Positions 1 through 11,118 of a stretch of 64,000 nucleotides of DNA are shown in pieces. Location of the stretch: contig JANJXV010000004.1 of the NCBI GenBank assembly GCA_024803745.1, positions 57,703,858 to 57,767,857 of the forward strand, read 5' to 3'. The position numbers and the translations under genes are program-made. Each line of letters starts with the position of its first letter. Within the stretch, counting starts at the first letter, position 1. The stretch is from Megascapheus bottae. Lineage: Eukaryota; Chordata; Mammalia; Rodentia; Geomyidae. A model generated the notes under the pieces. The model made no database searches. It saw only the letters and a program-made list of their open reading frames with translations, and was not told where the DNA came from.

Positions 1-114
1 GGCACCAGAGTAAGGTCTTTTTTTTATAGCTGGAAATGAGCCCCACGTATAAACCTAGAAAATCAGAGACTAGGGAAGTTTTACTTACAGATCAAGAATT
101 ACAGGAAAATTCTG

Positions 115-306
115 ATCTATTAGATCTTTAGAAATAACATCTTCACAAAATTTCAGAAACAGACTTCTATAACACATACAAATGGAGTCAATTCTATTTG
201 TATATATGTATATATGCAACATACATGTGTACATGTATATATATATATTTGTATGTAAGTATACAAATCTGTTTCTGAAGATGCTATTTCAGTAGAACTA
301 ATAAAT
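115..306. repeat. AT-rich imperfect palindrome
   Basis: The left arm (about 115-186) and the right arm (about 233-306) are reverse complements with a few mismatches and one 10-base indel. Both arms share the blocks AACATCTTC/AGCATCTTC and AGAAACAGA, then a run ending ACATACAAAT next to the loop. The loop is alternating TA/TG. This could be a small palindromic DNA transposon or a hairpin grown from an AT-rich microsatellite. No gene is visible. Confidence 0.6.
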
Positions 307-339
307 AAAATACACTGTGCATATAAATTGCTTTGTTAA

Positions 340-530
340 ATGGTAAAAAAAATCAGTGCATAACATAAAATAAGTAAGGGAAGTAGTGGGTTGGGAGTGA
401 TGGGTGAGAATGTTAAAAGGTGTAACATTCATCAAAATGCACTATATTCATAAACTGCTTCAGTGAATGGCAACTCTACTCTACAACTACTTATAATGAA
501 AATATTCAATAAAATAAAATTAAAAAAATT
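340..530 (+). repeat. L1 3' UTR fragment
   Basis: Purine-rich sequence followed by a stretch reading 'aacattcatcaaaatgcactatattcataaac' in pieces, ending in an A-rich tail with AATAAA near 510. The same order recurs at 59873-60140. It is the 3' end of an L1 copy on the forward strand, 5'-truncated. Confidence 0.6.
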
Positions 531-584
531 TAAATGACATGGCATTCTCAAGAGATAAAGAAAAAGCTCTTAGAAAAATCCCTT

Positions 585-737
585 CATAGGGAAAACAAGA
601 TGCTTGGGAGGGGTAGAGGAGGGAACCGGGGACAAAAACCTGAGAAGGAGTATCAAGAAGTAATGCACCTACTACCTGAGGAATGCAATTGTAACCCCTC
701 TTACATTATCCTGACAATAAAAAAGAAAAATCCCTTT
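585..737 (+). repeat. L1 3' UTR fragment
   Basis: Contains the purine block 'gaaaacaagatg..tgggagggg', 'tatcaagaagtaatgcacc', 'tgtaacccctct' and a terminal 'cctgacaataaa'. These blocks recur in order at 960-1135, 17320-17750 and 57980-58110. The short open frame across it is a UTR by-product. Confidence 0.7.
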
Positions 738-844
738 ATGATAAAAGCCCTTGTGAAATGGAACTTAAAAGGCTATAAAGGCTATATATGGCAAACCCAT
801 AGACACAACCATACTAAGTGGTTAAAAAGCTGAATGCTTTCTAT

Positions 845-1140
845 CTAAACTCAGAAACTTGTTCTTAATGTACTATGTGAAGTTATTTCTTTTCTCTTTT
901 TTCCCTTACGGTTAATCTCATGGGGTTACTGTATCTGACTTTGTCACCTGGTGTATTATATATATGTTTATTTGAAATAGGGAAGGGAAGGAGGAAAACA
1001 AGATGACTGGGAGGGATGGAGGAATGGAACAAAACATGAGAAGGGGTATCAAGGTTCAAGAAGTAGTGAAGCATTAACTGATGAATGTAACTGTAACCCC
1101 TCTAAACATTATCCAGACAATAAAATACAATGAAAACAAA
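845..1140 (+). repeat. L1 3' UTR fragment
   Basis: Same 3' UTR block order as 585-737 but longer, starting in 'tactatgtgaagttatttc' and ending 'ccagacaataaaatac' plus an A-rich tail. The start phrase recurs at 17202-17221 in a longer L1 copy. Forward orientation. Confidence 0.7.
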
Positions 1141-1159
1141 AAAAAAATAAAAAAGTGTT

Positions 1160-1920
1160 TAGTAATGCCACTTTTATCCAGTATAGTACTTGAAAATTTA
1201 GCTAGAGCTATGAGGCAAGAGAAAGAAATAACAGGAATATATGTAAAAAATTATTCCTATTTGTATGATATGAATCCATACTTAGGAAACCCTAAAGACT
1301 TCACCAAAAGTGTCTTAGATCTGACAAATAAACTCAGCAAAGTTGCAATATATAAAATCAATGCACAAAATCACTAGCTATATGTATAAGAATATTGCTG
1401 AAAAACACAAAAACCCAACTTATTTGTAATAGCCTCAAAAAAAACCCATTCAAGATGTCTAGGAATAAGCTTAACTGAGAAGATAAAAAGTTTCTATAAT
1501 GAAAAATATAAAATTGAAGAAGGTAGTTCAAAATGAAAATTCCTTTCATAGATCAGCAGAATTAATGTTATTGAATAACCATATTACTATAAATAATATG
1601 CAGATTCAATGTATCTTCATTAAAATATCACTGATTTTCTCATCTAAATAGTGAAAAAAAACTTGTGAAATTAAAAAAACCAAAAACCAAAAAACCTTGG
1701 ACAAAAAGAGCAACGATAATTTCAAAATATACTACAAAGTATAGTAACAAAACAGTACATGACAGGAGACACAGAAATAAGCCCATGCTGCTATAGTAAT
1801 CTGATTTTCAACAAAGAAATAAAAAAGATAAATTAGAAAAAGGACATCCTTTTAAATAAATAGGACTAAGGGAACTAGATACCCATAAGATTGAATATAT
1901 CCTGCCTTTTACCCATACAA
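1160..1920 (+). pseudogene. Old L1 ORF2 reverse-transcriptase remnant
   Basis: Conceptual translation of 1250-1375 gives a run like the L1 ORF2 stretch downstream of the FADD catalytic motif (…YLGNPKDFTK…LSKVAIYKIN…), where L1 normally has [22 protein letters not shown]. Further L1-like blocks follow to about 1900. Many stops and frameshifts make it much older than the copies at 11 kb and 36 kb. Non-functional. Confidence 0.65.
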
Positions 1921-1934
1921 GTCTATATGGGGAC

Positions 1935-2395
1935 ACAGGCCAGGCCTGGTTGGAGCACAGAGCAAAATTCTACCTCACAATCCATCAGTGCAAAAATGTG
2001 GTGTCAAGTGTGCTGACTAGCAAGGACAAGTACCTGAATCTCCTTGATCCTCAAAACAAAACAAAATACTCTCAACATACTGTGCTACTGTATGAAGAGG
2101 GGATCAGGAAAGTTACACTGTTAAACAATTGGGAGTTGTGAGAATATGGAAAGAAAAAGCAATGGAAGACAAATTGATTAAATCATAATAAATGCAAAAC
2201 TCCTTTGTACAATTACTAATATACTGAAGAAAGTGGGAGGAAAGTAAAACAAGCTATTTGTGGGATAGTGCCAATTAGTTAGGAAAGGGCTATTAGACAG
2301 AGCTGATGAAAATGAATATGGTTTAAGTACATTGTAAGTATGGATGAAAACAGAACAATGAAACCTGTTGAAATTGTTTTGTGAAGAAGGAAGAA
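1935..2395 (+). repeat. SINE-like remnant then L1 3' UTR fragment
   Basis: 1935-2095 has weak SINE character (a GC-richer head and an A-rich AAAACAAAACAAAA stretch near 2055); the family is uncertain. From about 2220 to 2382 it reads as L1 3' UTR ('tttaagtacattgtaagtatgg'-like block, then 'aatgaaacctgttgaa'), which continues beyond the SINE at 2396. No gene. Confidence 0.4.
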
Positions 2396-2580
2396 ATGGG
2401 GCCGGGAGTTTGGCCTAGTGGTAGAGTGCTTGTCTAGTATGCACAAAGACCCCAGTCTGATTCCATGGTACCACATACATAGAAAGCTGGAAACAGTGCT
2501 GTGGTAGAGCTCTAGCCTTAAGAAAGCTCAAGAACAGTGCTCAGGCTCTGAGTTTAAACCTCACAATTGGCAAAAAAAAA
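2396..2580 (+). mobile_element. Dimeric SINE (IDL-Geo type)
   Basis: The left half holds a Pol III A box (TGGCCTAGTGG) and a degenerate B box; the right half is the second module ending in an A tail. A perfect 13-base target-site duplication, GAAGAAGGAAGAA, flanks it at 2383-2395 and 2581-2593. It sits inside an L1 3' UTR and was moved by L1 machinery. The internal regions carry several substitutions, so it is not recent. Confidence 0.85.
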
Positions 2581-2593
2581 GAAGAAGGAAGAA

Positions 2594-3130
2594 GGGATGA
2601 AGGAAAGTGATGGAAGGGATGAGTTTCATCAAGGTATATTGTATGCATTTATGGAAACATCACCATGAAATCCCACTTTTTGATTTTATGCTACAAAGAC
2701 GGTCATATAATATACTAAATATTGGTGAACATGTCAGGAAAAGGGAGCTCTTACAGGCTGTTGGTAGGAAAGTAAGTTAGTGCATCCACCATACAAATCA
2801 TTATGGACATTCTTTCAACACTTAAAAATAAGTACTTTTATATCATTCTTGGGAATCTATATCCAAAAGATTAAAAGGCAGCATGCACATCCATGTTTAT
2901 TACAATGCTATTCCCAAGAGTTAAGATATGGAACCAGAATATGTGAATACATGAATACATGGATAAAGAAACAATGGAATTTTATTCAGCTATGAAGAGG
3001 GATGAATCATACAGCTTGGAGGGAGTGAGAGAGAATGAGGAACTAGACATTGTATGAAAGGAAAGGAACTTATCACCTGAGGTATGTAAGCGTAACCCCT
3101 CTGTATATCACCTCTATAATAACAATAAAG
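2594..3130 (+). pseudogene. L1 3' fragments: UTR piece and ORF2 C-terminus
   Basis: 2594-2690 continues the L1 3' UTR interrupted by the preceding SINE. 2695-3000 corresponds to the last ~100 codons of L1 ORF2 ('atggaattttattcagc' near 2973 is the usual landmark shortly before the ORF2 stop). 3000-3130 is 3' UTR ending 'aataacaataaag'. Frames are broken. Confidence 0.6.
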
Positions 3131-3200
3131 TGAATTAATGACAATTTTAAAAAGAGATAAAGGCAAAGAGGAAATTATATTTTAAAAAGTCATTTGTATA

Positions 3201-3393
3201 GGGCTTGGGAATTTGGCCTAGTGGTAAGAGTGCTTGCCTAGCATGCACGAAGACCTGGGTTTGATTCCTCGGCAACCCACATACACAGAAAAAGCCAGAA
3301 GTGGTGTTGTGGCTCAAGTGGTAGAGTGCTAGCCTTGAGAAATCCCAAGGACCGTGCTCAGGCCCTGAGCTCAAGCCACAGACTGGAAAAAAT
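3201..3393 (+). mobile_element. Dimeric SINE (IDL-Geo type)
   Basis: A full two-part element with A box TGGCCTAGTGG, B box GGTTTGATTCC, and right module ending 'gactgg' plus an A tail. The exact 12-base duplication GTCATTTGTATA lies at 3189-3200 and 3394-3405. The reverse strand has a long spurious open frame because the module lacks stops there. Confidence 0.9.
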
Positions 3394-3419
3394 GTCATTT
3401 GTATAAACAAAACTAGAAC

Positions 3420-3745
3420 AATGGATATGTATCTGATGACAAAGACAAAAGAGGGTCGAAACTATGTTTTTTGAAGAAAAATGTATAGAACTGAAGATTA
3501 GCCTATTAAGCAAAACAAGCCAGTCTCAAAGATGAGCACCATCCACATTTTTTTTCTTGTGTGTGGATTTAAAACACAAACACAAAAAGAATATGAAAGC
3601 AGGAGTGGAACTATTAAAATAGATGAAGGGGAATAGGGAAGCGAAAGGGGAGGATATGATTAAAGTATGTTATAATTATGTATAAGAATATCACAGTGTA
3701 ACACATTTATTGGTATAATTAATATGTGCTATTTTTAAAAAGGAA
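3420..3745 (+). repeat. L1 ORF2 end and 3' UTR fragment
   Basis: Begins with an L1-like 'aagcaaaacaagccagtctc' block near 3509 (the end of ORF2) and runs into a purine-rich 3' UTR with 'gaagcgaaaggggagg'. Old and divergent. Confidence 0.5.
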
Positions 3746-4780
3746 AAGGAAAGGACTAAAAGCATAGTTGTAACCCTTGAGTGATTAAGGGATTGATAAG
3801 ACATATATAAATATGAGAGGCCCCAGCAGATAATCTGAAAGGAAAACTCATCTGGAACTGGGGCATATGAAGTCCCCAGGCTGACAAATGTGCCTCTCCA
3901 TGGTATTATTTGCACTACCTAGGGCACACCAGACTGCCACAAATGACAGCAAAAAACTAAACACATTTAAGAAAATAGTCAATTATGGGACAGTGAGACA
4001 AACCGAATGACAGAAACATGTAGGGGGCCCTGCAACTAGGCAAACAGTAAATAAAGGTCTGAGTCATTAGCCTGTTATTAAAGTGTGATGCGTGTGTCTA
4101 CATCTGTGCCCTTTCTCAACAGCTTTGTTTTGTGATGGACTGGGCCACAAAGGCAGAAAGTTTAAAGACTAAGAATCCCTTATGACTAAGCAAAGGTAGA
4201 ACTAGTGGAGTTTGAGATAGCTCCCAAATGACAAACAAAAATAAGGGGTTTGCTCATGAAGAAAAATTTGCATAAGCCTCTTGTTTCACTTGTTTTTAGT
4301 TAACTTAAAACACACTAATTTTGGAGGTCACACAGCTGAACAATACATTAGCTTTGCTGTAAGACAATACCTCTGACATGTGGCTTGTGATAACAGTACT
4401 TAGGTTACTTGGTAGAAACATGAAAGTTATTTCTGCTCAAAGTTCTCTTTAGAGCCTATAGGCACCTGATAAATGACCAAAATGGAACAAAAATTTAGCA
4501 TCTCTTCATTCATATTATACCTGTTCTTTTTGGTGTCTTAGAGTCAGACATTACTCAGTTCTTTATGTAGAAATTTGATGATTTGAAAAATATCTAACAG
4601 AAGAATGAAATACAGGGTTAACTTGGTCTACAGCCTGTTGGAATTAATAGTTAATATGTCTTCATCTTGCTCCTCCTTTTCCACCCAGTACTCCTGAGGT
4701 TGGCTTTGAATCTCAGTTCTCTATGTCTCAGGACCTGAGTAGGTTTCAAGTTGTGAATCATAAGTGTCTGGATGATATGT
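3746..4780. other. No gene seen; single-copy or very old repeat
   Basis: No exon-like or RNA-gene structure is evident. A TATA-like ATATATAAATATG at 3802-3814 followed by a GC-richer block could be an eroded LTR, but no ends or duplications are visible. 4685-4775 has weak reverse-strand B1-like character. Confidence 0.4.
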
Positions 4781-4958
4781 CTTTTTTTTGAGAAATGTCT
4801 ATTCATATACATTTCATGTGAGTTATATAATTTCTTCCCAGTTACTCAAATCATTTTTATAATTTCAATATTAAATATTTTCTCCCATTTGTTGATTTGC
4901 TTTTTCTTTTCTTTAATTTTTTTCTGTCAGGAAGCTTTTTAGCTTTGCCTGTTCTCAC

Positions 4959-4996
<38 letters not shown>

Positions 4997-5195
4997 TTTT
5001 TCTTTGGTGATCATTAAAAGAATCAACTGATAATGTTAAAGTCAATGAGTTTTTATTCCCAAATAATTTACCTCAAATTCTTTCAAAATAATTTTATTGT
5101 TACATGTAAATCTTCAATAATTTTGAGCTGATTTATTTAAATAGCAATAGCCTAATTTTGATCATTTCCAAAACAATATAAAAACTACTTTCTCT
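4780..5195 (-). repeat. Old L1 ORF2 fragment with (TTTA)n
   Basis: On the reverse strand it follows the order of an old L1 ORF2 C-terminal half: a 'ttctcccatttgttg' block, 'aggaagctttttagctttg' and 'tcaataattttgagctga', all familiar from antisense L1. A TTTA microsatellite occupies 4959-4992. No open frame remains. Confidence 0.55.
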
Positions 5196-5204
5196 CTTTT
5201 TTCA

Positions 5205-5500
5205 TATATTTTTTATTGTACTTAATAGAAGGGTTACATTATATTCACCAGATAGTAGGTGCATTACCTCACAAACATTGATACGCTTTCTCATGTCTTG
5301 GTCCCCATTTTCCTGCCCCCAACCCTCATCTTGTTTTCCTCTCTTCCTTATCCTATTTCAAACAACCAAATAAACATATATACAACATATCATATAACAA
5401 GGTAAAATACAGTAACTATATGAGGTAACCAAGGGACAGCAAAAGAGATGAGAGATAACATAGTACATTAAGGACAAAAATCACTCATTATATGGTTTTT
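5205..5500 (-). repeat. L1 3' UTR, 5'-truncated
   Basis: Starts with 'tttttattgtacttaatagaagggttacat', the antisense L1 terminus also seen at 35360, 28075 and 29180, and runs to about 5500. In sense orientation it keeps the 'VLNVLCYLSS' micro-frame discussed in the findings, but with ATG changed to GTG and an in-frame stop. Confidence 0.8.
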
Positions 5501-5507
5501 GTATGAT

Positions 5508-5825
5508 ATTGGAGAATGAACACAGGATCTCAAACTTACTATGCAAGCACTCTATGTGACCACACTCATGAGTCCTTTTTGCTTTATTTAAGTTGGTTTT
5601 CAAGTAGAATCTTACACTTTTGTTTGGTGTGGACTCACGTTGAGCTTTTTACCTTTATATCCTCAGTAGTTGGGATTACAGCTGCTCACTACCATGCCTT
5701 GCTTATTTTTGACACAAGAATTTGCTGATTTTTGCCTGCTATGACCTTGAAATACAGTCCTCATGTTCCCATCTCCAAAATAGGTGGAATTACAGAAGTA
5801 TGCTCCATTGTGCCTATCTTTCATA
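5508..5825 (-). mobile_element. Three-part SINE remnant (B1-like, B1-like, ID-like)
   Basis: Read on the reverse strand: a B1-like (7SL-derived) monomer, a second B1-like monomer, then an ID-like tRNA-derived segment ('gcaagcactctatgtgacc' on the plus strand). Plus-strand 'gttgggattacagctgctcactaccatgcc' is a B1 5' end. The same three-part order recurs at 30100, 49812, 56915 and 62601. Confidence 0.55.
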
Positions 5826-5875
5826 TTTTCTTTTAGTATATCTTAACTGTACAATATAGGGATTTGATTGTGATA

Positions 5876-5915
5876 CACACACACACACACATATATACAC
5901 ACTCACATACACATA
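5876..5915. repeat. (CA)n/(TA)n microsatellite
   Basis: Short impure dinucleotide run with CA and TA units. Confidence 0.85.
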
Positions 5916-6083
5916 TTTTATTTCCCACAAAAGAATATTGTAGCATATGCTCAGGATAATTTATAAGATTTAAGCTGTGAGCATGGCTTTAAATAGTCCT
6001 TTCATTAAGGGAAAACCTCAAAATTTTAGATTAAATATTTGTATTTTGTTTCTTGTCTTTTTAAAACCTGTTTCTTTGGTCGG

Positions 6084-6285
6084 TTGTGGTGCTTAAACTC
6101 TGGGGTTGGGCTTTGTCCCTGAGCTCTTCAGCACAAGACTTGAGCTCTATCACTTGAACCACAGCGCCACTTCCAGTTTTCTGATGGTTAATTTGGGGAT
6201 AAGAGTCTTTCATGCCGCGGCTGGCTTTGAACTGGAATCATCAGATCTCAACCTCCTGAGTAGCTAGGATTACAGATGTAATCCT
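6084..6285 (-). mobile_element. Composite SINE (B1-like + Geo-like)
   Basis: Plus strand shows the right module first (antisense 'ttgagctctatcacttgaaccacagcgccac'), then antisense B1-like sequence ending 'tgagtagctaggattacag'. Reverse orientation. Divergence suggests an older family than the IDL-Geo dimers. Confidence 0.75.
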
Positions 6286-6289
6286 AAAA

Positions 6290-6495
6290 CCTTTTTCAAT
6301 TTTCAATTTTATTTTCTTGTCAGGGTGATGTCCAGAGTGGCTATAGTTACATATGTCAGTTATGAAGTACATTTCTTGTTGAGCATCATTACCACTCCAA
6401 CATTTTCTCCCATTTTCTATCTCTCTCAACCCCTCCTCCCTCCAAGTTGTAAAATTCATTTCCAACATATTGCCTTGTGAGTATCACTGTTACGC
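6290..6495 (-). repeat. L1 3' UTR fragment
   Basis: Antisense L1 tail: 'agtacatttcttgttgagcatcattacc', a pyrimidine block and 'gttgtaaaattcatttccaac'. The same block order appears at 21780, 25380 and 50850. 5'-truncated. Confidence 0.75.
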
Positions 6496-7420
6496 TGGTT
6501 CACACTTTGTCACCTCTGGCTAGAGGCAGCTCCACCCCAGGCTCTCTGCTGAACTAGCTAAAACTCAAGCTACCGAAAACAGCCAGTCTTCTCATGCAGG
6601 ACACATAAAGCTCACCACCCTGTCAGTAAATTAACCTGAGTGAACTGCCACAGGGTCCCCAAACCAAATCTGTAAGGGAGGATTTTTCTTCCCAATCAAG
6701 CATACTGATCAGAAAAACTGCAAAGCTAAATCACAGGAAATTTTTGGCTTCTTAAAGTGTTTGGATCCTGAATTCAGTGAAGAAGCAAGTTTCCCCTGCC
6801 CAAAAGGGAAAAAAAATGAAGAATACCTCTTTTGCCTAACCATAGTTTTTTCATTTGTGTTTTTCTTTGTTCTTTTTTTCCTTTCTTTTTTTGCCATTTT
6901 ACCTCCACCCTCTTTTATTCCTGCATTTTAATAATAATATTATTTTTTGTAATTCTGTTTTTTTTCTTTTCTTTTCTCTTTCCTTCTGTCATTGTGGTCA
7001 TTCCTAGAAACATAGTGACAGCATTGTGTACAGACTTGTTACAAATTATATTTTTATTGATATCATCCCCTGCTTTTTAATCTGTCAGTTTTTCTATCTC
7101 TGTTACTTTGTTCCTTCTTCAATTCTTGTAATGCACGGATCTACAATCAATTGTTGTTGACAAAGACTGTATATGTATGTGTTCAATTATACTGTAGGTC
7201 CAGAGTGACTTTAATACAATAAAGATTGGATTGTGGGTTTTTTTATCATAAAACTATGTTCAATGGTGGTGTTAGATTTGTCTGTAAGTGCACAAAAAGA
7301 GAGAGAGATAATATCAGTCTAAAATTGTGAACTTCTATAGTCTGGGCAGCTAAAAAGCTCTAGGTTGGTTATATCTTAAAGTTGTAATCTTGTGTGCTAT
7401 TAGTCTTGCTCTCATTTTCA
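6496..7420 (+). other. Probable L1 5' UTR region (copy A)
   Basis: The region sits directly upstream of ORF1 of the long L1 copy. It has a GC-richer head (6496-6700), a long pyrimidine tract (6850-7130) and a mixed 3' half. I see no exon or other repeat in it. Assignment as L1 5' UTR rests on position only; an alternative is unrelated single-copy DNA next to a 5'-truncated L1. Confidence 0.35.
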
Positions 7421-8570
7421 AATGGGCAGAACAAGAAACTCAAGAAAAGTGGCAAATCAAGGAATAGCATTTTCCCCCTAACATAAACAAGCAATAGAGC
7501 AGAGGGGAGTTCTCTAAATGCTATACAATGCAATTGGTAAACATGATCAGTGAAAGTTTAAAAACATACAGAAGGATATACATGAATAGGAGGAAGCCAT
7601 AAGGAATGATATATGTGAGTGTGAGGAAGCCAATAAAAGGATAATGGATGAATTAATAGAGCACACAAACAAAAAGCTGATTGATCTCAAACAAATGTCC
7701 AATGAGAGTAAAGCTGCTGAGCTAACAGACTTCAGAGACCACTCAAATGGAAATCAAGGAGTTAAAGAGGTCTATACACAATCTAAAACAAAAGATGCAA
7801 GGCATCAAAAATGACCAATTGGAAGGAACAGAGGTGAAGAACAAAGTAGAAAGTATTGATAGCTGGTTAGACAATGCAGAAGAGAGAATCTCTGGGGTGG
7901 AATATAATCTAGATATTCTAGAGAAAAACCAATGAGTCAAACCAAATCTAGGAAATATGAGCAATCTCTTCAGGAGCTCCAAAATACAATTAGGAAACCT
8001 AATTTAAGGCTAATTGGTATTGAGGAGGGCCTGGAGAAAGAGGTCAATGGTATTGGAAATATACTTCAAGGAATCATCTTAGAGAACCTTCCAAATATCT
8101 AGAAAGGTAGGCCCATCCAGATATAAGCAGCTTTTAGAGCCCCAAACAGACCTGACCAGAAAAGGGCATCCCACCACTGCATTATAATCCCTACCCTGTA
8201 AGGATTTTAGGAAAGAATCCTAAAAGCAGCCAGGGAGAAGAGAACAATCACTTACAAAGGAAAACCAATTAGAATAACCCAAGATTTCTCATCAGAGACA
8301 ATGCAAGCAAGAAGAGCTTGGAAGGATGTATGCCATGCCCTCAAGACAAATAACCACCAACCAAGAATACTGTACCAGCTAAGCTCTCATTCATAACTGA
8401 GGGAACAATAAAAACCTTCCAACCAAGGAAAAGTTGCAAAAATATGTAGCAACCAAATTAGCATTACAGAAAATTCTCAAAGATATTCTAGATATTGAAA
8501 ACTATCATGAATATGGTACTGACAGAGAAATGGCACCTAAAAATCAAACCAGCTAAATACAGCGAGGACT
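7421..8570 (+). pseudogene. L1 ORF1 pseudogene (copy A)
   Basis: L1 ORF1 encodes an RNA-binding trimeric chaperone that coats L1 RNA in the cytoplasm. A start-like ATG at 7421 opens a basic N-terminus (MGRTRNSRK…). 7747-7932 encodes a heptad-rich charged coiled coil (MEIKELKRSIHNLKQKMQG…ESIDSWLDNAEERISG). 8010-8100 matches the RNA-binding region in another frame (LRLIGIEEG..KEV). A stop near 7935 and several frameshifts break the frame. The C-terminal domain is recognisable to about 8450. Followed 30 bases later by ORF2, as in intact L1. Confidence 0.8.
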
Positions 8571-8601
8571 GACAAGACAGGGCCTAAGGAAATTTTTAAA
8601 A

Positions 8602-11118
8602 ATGGCAAGAATTAGTAAATATTTTTCAATCCTAACTTTCAATATCAATGGATTTAAGTCTCAAATTAAATAACATAGACTATCTAGTTGGACCAAAAAG
8701 TAAGATCCATCATTCCGCTGTCTTCAAGAGACACATCTTGCCCATAAAAACAAACATCTTTTGAGAGTGAGAGGTTAGAATAAATCTATCATGCTAACTG
8801 CCCCCATAAATAGGCTGGAGTTGCCAGCCTCATATCAGATAAAATAGACTTCAAATTAAAATTAGTGAGAAAGGACAAAGAAGGTTATTACATACTAATA
8901 AAGGGATATCTTCTCCAGGAGGACATAACCATCCTAAATAGCTACACACCTACTGCCAGAACTTCATCAAGCAAACTTTACTTAAACTAACACAAGACAT
9001 CGATTCAAACACATTGATTGTTGTTGAAGTTAGCACACCATTGTCACCCAAGGATAGATCAATCAGGCAAAAACTCAACAGAGAAAGCTCAGAATTAAAC
9101 AATATTATAGACCAACTAGATCTAACAGACATCTGTCCATTTTTCCACCCAGCAAGACCAGAACATACATTTTTTTGAGCAGCACATGAAACATTTTCAA
9201 ATATAGAGCACATTTTAGGGCATAAAGCAAACCTGTGCAGACTCAGAAACACTGAAATTATTCCCTGCATTCTCTCAGACCACAAGGGCATCAAATTGGA
9301 ACTGAACACTAATATCCACCAACAAAAACACTGAAAATCATGGAGACTGAACAACACATCATTGAACCACCAATGGATAATCCAGGAGATCAGATCAGAA
9401 ATTCAACAGTTTATGAAATTTAACAAAAAGAAGAACACAAAATATCAGCTCCTTTGGGACACGGCAAAGGCAGTACTGAAGGAAAATTTATAGTTCTGAG
9501 TGCCTCTATTAACAAATTTGAAAAATAGCAAACCAACAACTTAATGGTGAACCTTAAGTTCTTGAAAAAAGGTAACAAACCAACCCTGATTCAAGTAAAA
9601 GGAAGCAAATTATTAAAACCAAAGCAGAATTAAATGGAGTCTAAAACAACCATAGAAGGAAGCAAAAAAGGAGTTTGTTCTTTGAAAAATTGAAAAAATT
9701 GACAGACCCTTAGCAAATCTTACCAAATAAAGAAGGGAGCACACCCAAACAAACAAAATTATGGATGAGAATGGAAATATCATGACACAAAATACCAAGA
9801 TCAAGAGCATCATAAGGGAATACTTCTCAAACTTAATGTCAACTAATTTGAGAATCTAGAAGAGATGCATGAATTTCTAGCCAATATTATCATACCCAAA
9901 TTTAACCAAGAACACCTAATCCAACTAAAAAGATCTATTTCAAGTACTGAAATATAAATGACAATAAAAGGTCTCCCATCCAAGGAAAGCCCAGGGCCTG
10001 ATAGACTCACAGCTGAATTCTTTAAGGACTTCAAATCAGAGCTCACACTAATATTCCTCAAGGCCTTCAATGAAATTGAAAGGGAAGGCTCTTTGTCAAA
10101 CTCATTCTACGAAACCACCATAACCCTCATCCCACCAGACAGGGACTCATAGACCCATTTCTTTGATGAATACTGATGCAAAACTTCTCAGCAAAATACT
10201 GGCCAATTGTTTTCAGCAACTCATCAAAAATTATACACTATGATCAAATAGGATTCATCACAGGGATGCAAAGTTGGTTCAATATATGCAAGTCAATTAA
10301 TATAATTCAACACATCAAAAGGAGCAAGGACAAGAATCACATGATTGTCTCAATAGATGCAGAAAAGGCATGTGACAAGATCCAACACCCCTTTATGCTA
10401 AAAGCTCTGGAGAAAGCAATCCAAATTCCATATGGGATAATAATAATTAAAAACCTATATAGGAAAAACAATTATTAGCAGAAAAAAACATTGAACGAAG
10501 AATTTCAATAACAAACTTTAGACTCTATTACAGAGTTATAGTAACCAAAACAAGAATGTACCTGAGGACCAATGAAATAGAACTGAAGACCAAGAAATCA
10601 ACCCACAGACCTATGACCACCTAATCTCTGATAAGGGAGCCAAAAATATAATGGAAGAAAGACAGCCTCTTCAACAAGTGGAGCTGGCAGATCTGGTTAA
10701 GCATCTGCAGAAAACTAAAGTTGGATCCTCTTATGTCACATGGCCCCATAATTAATTCCAAATGGATCAAAGACCTTGAGGTAAAAGCAGATGCCCTGAA
10801 AACTTTCCAAGAAGGAATAGGAAATACAATAGGTCTCCTTGGCACTGTTCGAAACTTTCTTAATAAAGTCCCAGAAACACAACAAATTAAAGTTTGGACA
10901 AATGGGACTGCATTAAGCTACAGAACTTCTGTATGGCAAAAGACATAGCTAACAAGTTAAATAGAGAGGGAGAAGACCTTCACTAGCCTTATAAGAGAAA
11001 ATGTATATCTGAAACATATATACAGTTAACATAATGGAATCTCTCAAAAACGAATCCTCAAGGAAATAACCACCTCATTAAAAGGTGGGCTAACAATTTA
11101 AAGATAGACTACTCTGAA
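8602..11118 (+). pseudogene. L1 ORF2 pseudogene (copy A), internally deleted
   Basis: L1 ORF2 carries an endonuclease, a reverse transcriptase (RT) and a cysteine-rich C-terminus. Here the ATG at 8602 begins the endonuclease with the usual N-terminal 'ILTFNINGFKSQIK', and the catalytic SDH motif lies near 9276. RT starts near 9980 (…SPGPDRLTAEFFKDF…) and continues as [10 protein letters not shown]…[11 protein letters not shown] to about 10418. It then jumps across about 650 bases to the post-RT region, so the FADD catalytic motif is absent. Post-RT sequence runs to 11118, where it stops before the cysteine-rich domain. Frameshifts and stops are numerous. It is joined to a second copy at 11119. 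Confidence 0.85.

Noticed and set aside
2396..3393. tRNA-like segments as functional tRNA genes
   Set aside because: A and B boxes are present but they belong to dimeric SINEs with A tails and target duplications; no cloverleaf acceptor stem closes.
3780..3900. TATA-like box followed by GC-richer DNA as an LTR or gene promoter
   Set aside because: No terminal TG/CA ends, no duplication and no downstream gene could be found.
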